The position numbers and the translations under genes are program-made. A stretch of 64,000 nucleotides of DNA, from assembly GCF_008122505.1 (NCBI RefSeq), contig NZ_VSSB01000001.1, forward strand, positions 728,891-792,890, given 5' to 3'. The number at the start of each line of letters is the position of its first letter. The stretch's first letter is position 1. The notes under the pieces are model-generated. The model was given only the letters and a program-made list of their open reading frames with translations. It made no database searches and was not told where the DNA came from. Positions 50,133 through 57,910 of this stretch are shown here, in pieces. The stretch is from Agromyces mariniharenae (GTDB lineage Bacteria > Actinomycetota > Actinomycetes > Actinomycetales > Microbacteriaceae).

Positions 50133-50164
50133 GCCGCGACTTGACTTCGGCGCTCCGGCTCCGC

Positions 50165-50178
50165 TGCAATATATTGCA
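50165..50178. promoter_or_regulatory. GntR autoregulatory operator over the start codon
   Basis: TGCAATATATTGCA, a perfect 14-bp palindrome whose last A is the first base of the GntR gene's ATG. The only AT-rich element for hundreds of bases; it also contains TATATT. Confidence 0.72.
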
Positions 50179-50903
50179 TGCCGCTACCCAGCGCTCGTGC
50201 CGAGCGCCCGACCTCGCTGCGCGACTACGCCTATCGCGAGCTGCGCGACGCGATCGTCAGCGGACAGCTCGCTCCGGGCGAGCGGTTGCGCGACCCCGAG
50301 CTCGAGGCGTGGCTCGGCGTGAGCCGCACGCCCATCCGCGAGGCGATCGCGCGGCTCGAGACCGCCGGGCTCGTGCACACCCGCCGTGCAAAGCAGACCG
50401 TCGTCGCCCCGCTCGACACGCGCACCGCCCTTGCGGCGCAGCGCATCGCAGCGAGCCTGCACGAGCTCGCCGTGCGCGAGGCCGTGCCGCAGCTCACCGA
50501 GGCCGACCTCGACGCGATGCGCGACGCGAACGAGCGATTCGCCGATGCGCTTCGAGCCGAGGACGTCGACGCGGCGATCGTGGCCGACGACGAGTTCCAC
50601 GACGTCGCCGTGCGGGCGAGCGCGAACCCGCTGCTGCCCGGCCTGCTCGAGCAGGTCACACCGCTCCTGCGCCGGCTCGAGCGCGCCCGGTTCGGGTCAC
50701 TCGCCGGACGCGGATCCGTCGGCGACCACGACCGCATCATCGAGCTCTGCGCTGCCGGACTCTCGGACGAGGCCGGCGAGGCCGCACGCGAGAACTGGTC
50801 GACCCTCGGCCGGCTGCTCCACCTCGAGGCCCACGACGACGACGAGGCCGTCGACGACGCGAGCCCGGGCGAGCCCGCGGCATCCGTCACCCCCACCCCC
50901 TGA
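50178..50903 (+). CDS. GntR family regulator (FCD type), probable controller of ACC deaminase
   Basis: 241 residues. The GntR winged HTH covers about residues 13-75 ([48 protein letters not shown], with short breaks). The all-helical FCD effector domain follows, including [17 protein letters not shown] (metal-site Asp/His) and [12 protein letters not shown] near residue 180. The ATG is immediately preceded by, and overlaps, a perfect palindrome. ACC deaminase starts 11 bases after its stop, so it probably senses ACC or a related amino acid and controls its own operon (inference). Confidence 0.88.
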   Translation: MPLPSARAERPTSLRDYAYRELRDAIVSGQLAPGERLRDPELEAWLGVSRTPIREAIARLETAGLVHTRRAKQTVVAPLDTRTALAAQRIAASLHELAVREAVPQLTEADLDAMRDANERFADALRAEDVDAAIVADDEFHDVAVRASANPLLPGLLEQVTPLLRRLERARFGSLAGRGSVGDHDRIIELCAAGLSDEAGEAARENWSTLGRLLHLEAHDDDEAVDDASPGEPAASVTPTP

Positions 50904-50914
50904 AGGAGAGAACC

Positions 50915-51937
50915 ATGTCCCTCGCCGACTTCCCCCGCCACCAGCTGACGTTCGGGCCGAGCCCGATCCACCCCGTCGACCGGCTGAGCGCCCACCTCGG
51001 CGGCGCCCGCGTCTGGATGAAGCGCGAGGACGTGAACAGCGGCCTCGCGTACGGCGGCAACAAGACCCGGAAGCTCGAGTACCTCGTGCCCGATGCGCTC
51101 GCGAAGGGCGCAGACACGCTCGTGTCGATCGGCGGCGTGCAGTCCAACCACACCCGTCAGGTCGCGGCCGTCGCCGCGCACCTGGGCATGATGTGCGTGC
51201 TCGTACAGGAGCACTGGGTCGACTGGCCCGACTCGGTGAACGACCGCGTCGGCAACATCCTGCTCTCGCGGCTCATGGGCGCCGACGTGCGCCTCTCCCC
51301 CGCGGGCTTCAGCATCGGGTTCCGCGAGTCGTGGAAGCAGGCGATCGCCGACGTCGAGGCGGCCGGCGGCACGCCGTATCCGATCCCGGCCGGGGCATCC
51401 GATCACCCGCTCGGCGGACTCGGCTTCGCGAACTGGGCGCACGAGGTCGCCGCGCAGGAGGCGGCGCTCGGCGTCTTCTTCGACACGATCGTGGTGTGCT
51501 CGGTCACGGGTTCGACGCACGCGGGTATGATCGCCGGCTTCGCCGACCTCGAGCAGAACTTCGGCGGCCGGCCGCGCCGGGTCCTCGGCATCGACGCGTC
51601 GGCGACGATCGACGAGACCCGCGACCAGGTCGCGCGCATCGCCCGCAACACGGCCGAGCTCATCGGCCTCGGACGCGAGCTGCGCGACGACGAGGTCACC
51701 GTGCTCGAGGGCTGGGCGGGCGACTACTACGGGATCCCCGTGGAGTCGACCGACGAGGCGATGCGGCTCACCGGCAGCCTCGAGGGCGTCATCCTCGACC
51801 CCGTCTACGAGGGCAAGTCCATGGCGGGCCTCATCGAGCTCGTGTCGACGGGCACCATCGCGAAGGACTCGAACGTGCTGTACGCCCACCTCGGCGGCCA
51901 GCCCGCGCTCAACGCCTACAGCGGCCGCTACCACTGA
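50915..51937 (+). CDS. acdS: 1-Aminocyclopropane-1-carboxylate (ACC) deaminase
   Basis: 340 residues, cytosolic PLP enzyme turning ACC, the plant ethylene precursor, into 2-oxobutyrate and ammonia. The PLP lysine is K50 in [82 protein letters not shown] (in pieces), [35 protein letters not shown] and [16 protein letters not shown] match known AcdS closely. These include the Glu before [12 protein letters not shown] and the LYAHLGG Leu often used to separate true ACC deaminases from D-cysteine desulfhydrases. GAAGGAG lies 7 bases before the ATG. Suggests plant association. Confidence 0.94.
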   Translation: MSLADFPRHQLTFGPSPIHPVDRLSAHLGGARVWMKREDVNSGLAYGGNKTRKLEYLVPDALAKGADTLVSIGGVQSNHTRQVAAVAAHLGMMCVLVQEHWVDWPDSVNDRVGNILLSRLMGADVRLSPAGFSIGFRESWKQAIADVEAAGGTPYPIPAGASDHPLGGLGFANWAHEVAAQEAALGVFFDTIVVCSVTGSTHAGMIAGFADLEQNFGGRPRRVLGIDASATIDETRDQVARIARNTAELIGLGRELRDDEVTVLEGWAGDYYGIPVESTDEAMRLTGSLEGVILDPVYEGKSMAGLIELVSTGTIAKDSNVLYAHLGGQPALNAYSGRYH

Positions 51938-51982
51938 CGGATGCCGCACGCCCGTGTCGGAGGTCGGGCGTAGCATCGCGGC

Positions 51983-52318
51983 ATGGCGAAGCCCAACCCC
52001 GAGCGGGACCGTGCCCTCGAGCGGCTGGCCGACGTCGGGAGCGACCTGCTCGCGCGGCCCGACGTCGCGATGACGCGCATGTTCGGCTCCGAATCGCTCT
52101 CGGTGCGCGGCAGGATGTTCGCGTTCGCGTCGAACGCGGGCGACCTCGTCGTGAAGCTGTCCGAGCAGCGCGTCGACGAGCTCGGCCTCGACAACATGGT
52201 CATGCGCGGCCGGCCCATGCGCGAATGGGCCGTCGTGCCCTACGATGCGGGCCCCGAGCGCTGGCGCGTGATCCTGGGCGAGGCGCACGGCTTCGTCGAC
52301 GAGACCACGCCGACCTGA
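51983..52318 (+). CDS. TfoX/Sxy N-terminal-domain protein
   Basis: 111 residues, a single TfoX-N domain: DVAMTRMFGSESLSVRGRMFAFASNAGDLVVKLSEQRVDEL with the family's GRPMREWAVVP block near residue 78. In gammaproteobacteria TfoX proteins promote competence gene expression; in actinobacteria the stand-alone domain is of unknown role. TAGCAT (51971-51976) lies six bases before the ATG with no ribosome site: leaderless. Followed closely by a short frame that runs into the G24C22 tract. Confidence 0.85.
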   Translation: MAKPNPERDRALERLADVGSDLLARPDVAMTRMFGSESLSVRGRMFAFASNAGDLVVKLSEQRVDELGLDNMVMRGRPMREWAVVPYDAGPERWRVILGEAHGFVDETTPT

Positions 52319-52370
52319 CTCGACGTCCGGCCGCTTGCCGCCGCCCCGCGGACGATGCCAGCATCGCGCC

Positions 52371-52512
52371 ATGCGGATCCTCGCGGAGCCCGACCGGCAG
52401 CTCACGCCCATCACCCTCGGCGGATTCCTCCTCGCGCTGAAGATGGCGATCCTCGGCTGGTCGGTCGGCCGCGGTCGTCGACCCGAGGAGCACGCGGCGG
52501 ACGAGGAGGGCT
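52371..52512 (+). CDS. Short hypothetical protein, interrupted by the homopolymer tract
   Basis: A frame from ATG 52371 reads MRILAEPDRQLTPITLGGFL, then LALKMAILGWSVGRGRRPEEHAADEEGW, and then enters a run of glycine/proline codons from G24C22. A single short membrane-like helix lies near residues 17-32. The sequence looks coding up to 52512, but the true 3' end is unknowable because the tract looks artificial. No family recognised; a small membrane protein is possible. Confidence 0.35.
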
Positions 52513-52558
52513 GGGGGGGGGGGGGGGGGGGGGGGGCCCCCCCCCCCCCCCCCCCCCC
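52513..52558. repeat. G24C22 homopolymer palindrome, suspected assembly artefact
   Basis: 24 consecutive G (52513-52536) directly followed by 22 consecutive C (52537-52558). No other homopolymer above about 7 bases occurs in the window. It interrupts a short coding frame. Poly-G from two-colour sequencing chemistry read in from both strands and joined is the likeliest explanation. Confidence 0.9.
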
Positions 52559-52600
52559 GACCGGCGGCCGGCACGCGGCGACCCGACGTATCCTCGAGGG

Positions 52601-53494
52601 ATGCCGCAGGCCAGCTCCCTCGCGGCGCCGACCATCGTGCTCGACGCCGAGGCCTGGCGTGCCCGCGAGCAGGCGCACGCTGAGCGCGCCGACGCGCTCA
52701 CGGTCGGGCACCGCGCCCGCGCGGCACGGGGCGAGCGGCATCCGATCGAGGACTTCCTCTTCACCTACTACGCGTACTCGCCGAGCCTGCTGCGGCGCTG
52801 GCACCCCGGTCCGGGCGTCGAGCTGGCAGATGCCGCGGGCACGCCGCGCGCGGACTGGCGCTGGTACGCCGCGGGGCCGACGCCGGGCTCGCTCCTGGTC
52901 GACCACGAGGCGATGCAGCGCGAGAAGGCGCCGCTGCTGCGAGCGGTCGAGCGGATGCTGCGCCTCACCGCGTCTCGCCCGGGGCAGTTCGGCTGCTTCG
53001 GGCTGCACGAGTGGGCGATGGTCTACCGGCAGCGCGAGCACCGGCATCCGGTGCCGCTGCGGCTCGGGCAGGACGCGACCGACGCCGTCGTCGAGGCGCA
53101 CGAGCTGCGGTGCACGCACATCGACGCGTTCCGGTTCTTCACGCCCGATGCCGTGCCGCGCAATCGCTTCGCGCCGACCCGCGAGCTCCAGCCCGAGCTG
53201 GAGCAGCCCGGCTGCCTGCACGCCGGCATGGACGTGTACAAGTGGGCGGTGAAACTCGGCCCGCTCGTGCCCGGCGAGCTGCTGCTCGACGCGTACGAAC
53301 TCGCGCGCGACATCCGGTACCTCGACATGCAGGCGTCGCCGTACGACATGGCGCCGTGGGGCGGCGAGCCCGTGCGCATCGAGACGCCCGAGGGCAAGGC
53401 CGAGTACGTGCGCCGGCAGCGCATGTTCGCCGAGCATGGCAACGCGCTGCGTGCGCGCATCCTCGAGGCGTGGCTCGGCCCCGCCGTCGGCTGA
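52601..53494 (+). CDS. 3-Methyladenine DNA glycosylase-like conserved protein
   Basis: 297 residues. The sequence matches the actinobacterial family usually annotated '3-methyladenine DNA glycosylase': HPIEDFLFTYYAYSPSLLRRWHPGPGV, FGCFGLHEWAMVYRQ, RHPVPLRLGQDATDAVVE, RCTHIDAFRFFTPDAVPRNR, EQPGCLHAGMDVYKWAVKL and LDMQASPYDM. The annotation is inherited; I see no HhH-GPD or AAG-type catalytic motif, so the activity is uncertain. The ATG at 52601 has TATCCT (52589-52594) six bases upstream, a leaderless pattern. It begins 42 bases after the G24C22 tract, so promoter sequence upstream may be missing. Confidence 0.7.
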   Translation: MPQASSLAAPTIVLDAEAWRAREQAHAERADALTVGHRARAARGERHPIEDFLFTYYAYSPSLLRRWHPGPGVELADAAGTPRADWRWYAAGPTPGSLLVDHEAMQREKAPLLRAVERMLRLTASRPGQFGCFGLHEWAMVYRQREHRHPVPLRLGQDATDAVVEAHELRCTHIDAFRFFTPDAVPRNRFAPTRELQPELEQPGCLHAGMDVYKWAVKLGPLVPGELLLDAYELARDIRYLDMQASPYDMAPWGGEPVRIETPEGKAEYVRRQRMFAEHGNALRARILEAWLGPAVG

Positions 53495-53540
53495 GACGCA
53501 AGGGGTTGCGGCACCTCGGGCGGTCGCCGAGCATGGCGGC

Positions 53541-54335
53541 ATGCGGATGCCGCATCGCGTACACGTCGTGACGGGAGGCGCCGGGGGGATCGGGCGCCGC
53601 ATCGCCGAGTTCCTGCTCGCCGAGGGACACGCGGTCGTCGTGGTCGACACGACGCCCGCGGACTGGCTCGACGAGCCCGACGCGCTCGTCGCGACGAGCG
53701 ACCCGCCGCGCGCGGCCGCGGTGATGGGCGACGCCGGCAAGGAGGGCGTGCTCGAGGATGCCGTCGAGCGGGCCCGAGAGCTGGGCGGCCTGCACGGCTG
53801 GGTCAACGACGCGGCGGTGTTCGACGACGCGTGGCTGCACGACGCCGGCGGGGACGCCATCCTCGCGGCGGTGCAGGCGAACCTGCGGCTGGCGGTGGCC
53901 GGGTGCGCGGCCGCGGTGCGCGAGTTCCGACGCACCGACGTGGCCGGCTCGATCGTCAACGTCTCGTCGCACCAGGGGCAGCGGCCGGTGCGCGGCGCGC
54001 TCGCCTACGCGACCGCGAAGGCGGCGCTCGAGGGCCTGACGCGAGCGGTCGCCGTCGACTACGGTGCCGACGGCATTCGCTGCAACGCCGTCGCGCTCGG
54101 CACGATCCGCACCGAGCGCTATGACGAGCTGCTCGACTCGATCGGCCCCGAGGGTCGCCTGGCGATCGAGCGACAGGTCGCGGCGCTGCATCCGCTCGGT
54201 CGCGCGGGCGACGCCACCGAGGTCGCGCAGGTCGTCGCCTTCCTGCTGTCGGATGCCGCGAGCTTCGTCACGGGCACGGTCCTCCCGGTCGACGGCGGCC
54301 GCGCCGCCCGCGGCGCCGACCCCGAGGAGCGCTGA
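53541..54335 (+). CDS. Short-chain dehydrogenase/reductase (SDR)
   Basis: 264 residues. NAD(P)-binding VVTGGAGGIGRRIAEFLL (residues 9-26), NDAAVF replacing the usual NNAG, catalytic Ser in SIVNVSSHQG near residue 140, and YATAKAALEGL (YxxxK) near residue 156. The C-terminal FLLSDAASFVTGTVLPVDGG is typical of FabG-like classical SDRs. The acidic residue after the second strand (VVVDTTP) suggests NAD preference. The substrate is unknown. It starts 46 bases after the glycosylase-like gene and may be co-transcribed. Convergent with the ECF41-linked operon. Confidence 0.88.
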   Translation: MRMPHRVHVVTGGAGGIGRRIAEFLLAEGHAVVVVDTTPADWLDEPDALVATSDPPRAAAVMGDAGKEGVLEDAVERARELGGLHGWVNDAAVFDDAWLHDAGGDAILAAVQANLRLAVAGCAAAVREFRRTDVAGSIVNVSSHQGQRPVRGALAYATAKAALEGLTRAVAVDYGADGIRCNAVALGTIRTERYDELLDSIGPEGRLAIERQVAALHPLGRAGDATEVAQVVAFLLSDAASFVTGTVLPVDGGRAARGADPEER

Positions 54336-54365
54336 CGCGCCGACGCGGGCCCACCCTCACGCGTC

Positions 54366-54432
54366 GGCGTCGAGAGTGCCCGTATGGTCGCTTCCGCGCG
54401 CGCATTCCGACATTCCGAGCACTCTCGGCGCC
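54366..54432. repeat. Intergenic inverted repeat between convergent genes
   Basis: GGCGTCGAGAGTGC (54366-54379) and GCACTCTCGGCGCC (54419-54432) pair at 13 of 14 positions with a 39-base loop, between the SDR and NAD(P)H-binding protein genes. Possible bidirectional terminator. Confidence 0.55.
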
Positions 54433-54446
54433 GCGGCATCCGTGAG

Positions 54447-55211
54447 TCAGCGCGTCGGATGCGGCGCACTCGCCTGCTCGGCGAGCCACTCGTCGAACGT
54501 CTGGCGTCCGAGCGTCGCATCGGGACCCGGCAGCGTCTCGCCGCCACGCATCGCCGCGTACTGCTTCCCGGGCAGCGAGACCGCCAGGACCGGGCCCTTC
54601 AGACCCCGGGCGTGCGCGAGCTTGCGGACCATGTCCTCGAGGCGCTCCTCACGCGGCCCCGCGAAGTCGGGCGCGTGCCCGGCGGGAGCACCCTCGGCGA
54701 GCTCGACGAGCCGCTCCCCCACCTCCCGCGCGGCGACCGGCTGGGAACGGCCCCGCGGCGCGAGGTGCAGGCCCGCGACCGTGAGCACGTCGAGCATCTG
54801 GCCGGCGAACTCGTGGAACTGCATCGCGCGCAGGATCGTCCACGGCACGGCGCCCGCCTCGACCGCGCGCTCCTGCGCGACCTTCGCCGCGTAGTAGCCG
54901 TAGGGCGCCCGGTCGACGCCCACGATCGACAGGCTTACGTGGTGCCGCACGCCGGCGCGCTCCTCGGCGGCGAGCAGGTTGCGCGTGACGGTCGTGAAGA
55001 ACGCCGTGGTCTTCTTCGCCGACGTCGACACGAGGTTGCTCGCGTCGATGACGACCTCCACGCCGCGCAGCGCCTCGTCGAGCCCGGTTCCCGACACGAG
55101 GTCGATGCCGTTCGAACGGGTCAGCACGACGACCTCGTGCCCGCGCTCGCGTGCGGCCTCCACCGCGCGGCGTCCCACGGTGCCGGTTCCTCCGGCGACG
55201 GCGATCCTCAT
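54447..55211 (-). CDS. NAD(P)H-binding atypical SDR (NmrA-like), ECF41 target
   Basis: 254 residues. The opening IAVAGGTGTVGRRAVEAARERGHEVVVLTR is the glycine motif of atypical SDRs of the NmrA/epimerase type. VVIDASNLVS and YYAAKVAQERAVEAGAVPWTILRAMQFHEFAGQML are typical of the family; the YxxxK pair is AAK-like. Genes of carboxymuconolactone-decarboxylase, oxidoreductase or epimerase type (COE genes) are the known neighbours and targets of ECF41 sigma factors, and this one fits. Its ATG overlaps the stop of the upstream membrane-protein gene by four bases. Confidence 0.87.
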   Translation of the reverse strand: MRIAVAGGTGTVGRRAVEAARERGHEVVVLTRSNGIDLVSGTGLDEALRGVEVVIDASNLVSTSAKKTTAFFTTVTRNLLAAEERAGVRHHVSLSIVGVDRAPYGYYAAKVAQERAVEAGAVPWTILRAMQFHEFAGQMLDVLTVAGLHLAPRGRSQPVAAREVGERLVELAEGAPAGHAPDFAGPREERLEDMVRKLAHARGLKGPVLAVSLPGKQYAAMRGGETLPGPDATLGRQTFDEWLAEQASAPHPTR

Positions 55212-55645
55212 GATGCGTCCTCTCCTTCGCTGATCATTCTCCGCCGCGGTGGCAGGCACAGGGGGATGGCGAGCACGAGTGTGGCCGCCAGCGCGATCGG
55301 CTGCGCGATCGCGTCGAGCGGTGCGAGCCCGTGCAGGTGCCCCACGTGGTAGACGAGGTGCGGCACCGAGAACACGAGCCAGGCCACGCCGACCGCGATC
55401 GAGGCATCCGCTCGGCGCATGAGCGCCGCGACGACTCCTGCCGCGACGAGCGCGAGGTAGAGCGACCCGACGTCGCGCACGAGGTGCTCGTTGTAGGGGC
55501 CGTCGCCGGCGACCCAGGCGCCGAAGACGCCGGGCATCGGGAAGGCGTCGTAGAAGCTGCGCGGTGCGGCGAGCGCCCAGGCGCCGACGAACGCGCCGAG
55601 CGCGTTGAGGGCCCACAGGATGCCGCGTCTCCAATTCGTGTTCAC
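55208..55645 (-). CDS. Four-span membrane protein in the ECF41 operon
   Basis: 145 residues with four hydrophobic spans (ILWALNALGAFVGAWALAA, LYLALVAAGVVAALM, IAVGVAWLVFSVPHLVYHVGHLHG, and PIALAATLVLAIPLCLP). Histidine-rich HLVYHVGHLHGL in the third loop might bind a metal or haem, but this is only a pattern. I recognise it only as the DoxX/DUF-like small membrane type. It is the first gene after an ECF41-type promoter (55654-55680): the -10 lies only a few bases upstream of the ATG. The following gene overlaps it by four bases. Confidence 0.72.
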   Translation of the reverse strand: MNTNWRRGILWALNALGAFVGAWALAAPRSFYDAFPMPGVFGAWVAGDGPYNEHLVRDVGSLYLALVAAGVVAALMRRADASIAVGVAWLVFSVPHLVYHVGHLHGLAPLDAIAQPIALAATLVLAIPLCLPPRRRMISEGEDAS

Positions 55646-55653
55646 ACCCCTTC

Positions 55654-55680
55654 GACGACGCAGGCCCCCGGAATGTGACG
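55654..55680 (-). promoter_or_regulatory. ECF41-type promoter of the membrane-protein/SDR operon
   Basis: On the minus strand CGTCACA (55680-55674), a 16-base spacer, then CGTC (55657-55654). The published ECF41 consensus is TGTCACA-n16-CGTC; only the first base differs. The expected start point lies within a few bases of the ATG at 55645. Confidence 0.75.
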
Positions 55681-55685
55681 TCGGA

Positions 55686-55712
55686 CCTCACATCGGGTGC
55701 CCGCACGTCGTC
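55686..55712 (+). promoter_or_regulatory. ECF41-type promoter of the sigma factor gene
   Basis: CCTCACA (55686-55692), a 16-base spacer, CGTC (55709-55712). Five of seven -35 bases match the ECF41 consensus and the -10 and spacing match fully. It points toward the sigma gene, so positive autoregulation is expected. Confidence 0.65.
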
Positions 55713-55756
55713 GGACAGGAGAGGACGGATGCGGCATCCGATGGGAAGGTGGAGGC

Positions 55757-56665
55757 ATGACGACGGCACCCGAGGGGTTCGACGAGGCGGCGCTCGAAGC
55801 CGAGCGCGGCATGCTCATGAGCCTCTCGTACCGGATGCTCGGCACCGTCGCCGACGCCGAGGACGCCGTGCAGGAGACGTACGCGCGCTGGTACCGGATG
55901 TCGCCCGCCGAGCGCGCCGCGATCCAGAACCCGGCGGCGTGGCTGACCCGGGTCGCGAGCCGCGTCTGCCTCGACCAGCTCGGCTCCGCGCGTGCGCGAC
56001 GGGAACGGTACGTGGGCGAGTGGCTGCCCGAGCCCCTGCCGGGCGGCACGGGGATGTTCGCCACCCCGCCCTCGACCGACCCGCTCGATCGCGTCACGCT
56101 CGACGAGTCCGTGGCCACCGCGCTCCTCATCGTGCTCGAGTCGCTCACGCCGGCCGAGCGGGTGGCCTTCGTGCTGCACGACGTGTTCGCGATGCCGTTC
56201 ACCGAGATCGCCGAGGTCGTCGGGCGCTCCCCCGACGCATGCCGCAAGCTCGCCTCGACCGCGCGTCGGCACGTGCGCGAGCGGCGCGCCGGATCGGCGC
56301 CGCGCGAACAGCACGATGCGGTGGTGCTCGCCTTCACCGAGGCGGCGGGCACCGGCGACCTGCAGGCGCTCCTCCCGCTCCTCGATCCCGACGTCGTGCT
56401 CGTCTCCGACGGCGGCGGGCTCGCGTCCGCCGCGCGACGCCCAGTGCTCGGCCCCGACCACGTCGGACGGTACATCCTGGGGCAGCTCGCGAAGCTCGGC
56501 GCGGCCCTGACGGTGTCGCTGCACGAGACCGCCGACGGCCTCACGCTCGCGTTCGGCGAAGGCGACGTGATCCACAGCGTCGCGGTCCTCGACGTGCGCG
56601 ACGGGCGGGTCGCACGCGTCTGGATCATGCGGAACCCCGAGAAGCTCGGCCTCTGGAACGCCTGA
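55757..56665 (+). CDS. ECF41-family RNA polymerase sigma factor (SigJ-like)
   Basis: 302 residues. Sigma region 2 (RGMLMSLSYRMLGTVADAEDAVQETYARWYRM) and region 4 (LTPAERVAFVLHDVFAMPFTEIAEVVGRSPDACRKLASTARRHVRE) are followed by the SnoaL-like C-terminal domain that is unique to ECF41. It replaces an anti-sigma factor by acting in cis. The family linker motif appears as GEWLPEPLP near residue 93, the DGGGK motif as SDGGGL near 218, and the NPDKL motif as RNPEKLGLW at the C-terminus. The GGAGG site lies 4-8 bases before the ATG. It faces a membrane-protein/SDR operon across paired ECF41-type promoters. Confidence 0.94.
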   Translation: MTTAPEGFDEAALEAERGMLMSLSYRMLGTVADAEDAVQETYARWYRMSPAERAAIQNPAAWLTRVASRVCLDQLGSARARRERYVGEWLPEPLPGGTGMFATPPSTDPLDRVTLDESVATALLIVLESLTPAERVAFVLHDVFAMPFTEIAEVVGRSPDACRKLASTARRHVRERRAGSAPREQHDAVVLAFTEAAGTGDLQALLPLLDPDVVLVSDGGGLASAARRPVLGPDHVGRYILGQLAKLGAALTVSLHETADGLTLAFGEGDVIHSVAVLDVRDGRVARVWIMRNPEKLGLWNA

Positions 56666-56723
56666 TCCGGATGCCGCGAATCCCCGCCCGTGGGTAGGGT
56701 GGGCACCCTGGGAGGTGCGGCGG

Positions 56724-57881
56724 ATGCAGGGTGGCGAGCGTGTTCCGATCGATGCGCAGCAGGTCGACGCACCGCTGTCGCAGTTCGCGGTCTTCCTGGT
56801 GATGACCGCGGCCGACGGCGACGGGGCGCTCGCGACCGTGCGCGAGGTCGTGTCGGGCATCGACGACCTCGTGAAGACGGTGGGGTTCCGCGACCTGAAC
56901 GGCCACCTCTCGTGCGTCGTCGGCATCGGCCGCGAGCTGTGGGACCGGCTCTCGCCCGGCGCACGCCCCAGCGAGCTGCACCCGTTCCCGGCGGTGGCCG
57001 GCGCCGTGCACGCCGCGCCGTCGACGCCGGGCGACCTGCTGTTCCACATCCGCGCCGAGCGGCAGGACCTGTGCTTCGAGTTCGAGCGCCTGCTGCTCGA
57101 TCAGCTCGGCGACGCGGCATCCGTGGTCGACGAGACCCAGGGCTTCCGCTACTTCGACGCCCGCGACCTGCTCGGCTTCGTCGACGGCACCGCGAACCCG
57201 ATCGGGGCCGAGCTGCCCGAGATGACCCTCATCGGCGACGAGGACCCCGACTTCGCGGGCGGCAGCTATGTCGTCGTGCAGAAGTACCTGCACGATCTCG
57301 ACGCATGGTCCCGGCTCTCGACGGCCGAGCAGGAGGCCGTGATCGGGCGCACGAAGCTCGACAACGTCGAGCTCGACGACGCGCCCGGCCCGCAGTTCGC
57401 GCACAAGACGCTCGCGACCATCGCCGGCGACGACGGCGAGGAACTGCAGATCCTGCGGGACAACATGCCCTTCGGCCGACCCGGCCAGGGCGAGTTCGGC
57501 ACGTACTTCATCGGCTACTCGCGTCGGCTGTGGGTCATCCAGCTCATGATCCACCGCATGTTCATCGGGCAGCCGGCGGGCTATCACGACAAGATCCTCG
57601 ACGTGTCCCAGGCCGTCACGGGCACCACGTTCTTCGCGCCGTCGAACCCGGTGCTCCGAGGGCTCGCCGACGAGAGTGCAGCATCGGATGCCGCGTCCGC
57701 ACCGGCGTTCCCGTCGGATCGGGCCGCCTGGGCGGCCACGACGGCCGGGCCCGCGACGGCGGCCAAGCCTGCGATGACGGCTGAGCCCGTGAGGACCGCC
57801 GAGCCCGCGGCATCCGCCGAGCCCGCGGCAACCGCCGAGGCCGCGGCATCCGCCGAGCCCGGCACCGACGGCCCGGGCTGA
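56724..57881 (+). CDS. Dye-decolourising (DyP-type) peroxidase with repetitive C-terminal tail
   Basis: 385 residues. Haem peroxidase with the distal GFVDGTANP motif at residues 151-159 (catalytic Asp154), the conserved AHKTLA block near 231 (haem-proximal region), and DNMPFGRPGQGEFGTYFIGYSR with the distal arginine region near 250. No signal peptide; no encapsulin gene nearby. The last 60 residues are an Ala/Glu/Pro-rich, low-complexity tail (PAASAEPAATAEAAASAEP) encoded largely by copies of the GCGGCATCCGCCGAGCCC word. Without the tail the enzyme has normal family length. GGGAGG lies 8 bases before the ATG. Role: oxidation of phenolics, dyes or lignin-like substrates with H2O2. Confidence 0.92.
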   Translation: MQGGERVPIDAQQVDAPLSQFAVFLVMTAADGDGALATVREVVSGIDDLVKTVGFRDLNGHLSCVVGIGRELWDRLSPGARPSELHPFPAVAGAVHAAPSTPGDLLFHIRAERQDLCFEFERLLLDQLGDAASVVDETQGFRYFDARDLLGFVDGTANPIGAELPEMTLIGDEDPDFAGGSYVVVQKYLHDLDAWSRLSTAEQEAVIGRTKLDNVELDDAPGPQFAHKTLATIAGDDGEELQILRDNMPFGRPGQGEFGTYFIGYSRRLWVIQLMIHRMFIGQPAGYHDKILDVSQAVTGTTFFAPSNPVLRGLADESAASDAASAPAFPSDRAAWAATTAGPATAAKPAMTAEPVRTAEPAASAEPAATAEAAASAEPGTDGPG

Positions 57882-57910
57882 CCGCGCCGGGCTGACGGCC
57901 CGACTCCGCG

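Noticed and set aside
52335..53252. Fusion protein reading through poly-Gly/poly-Pro from G24C22 into the glycosylase region
   Set aside because: The homopolymer looks artificial and the downstream gene is in another frame with its own -10 box and ATG at 52601.
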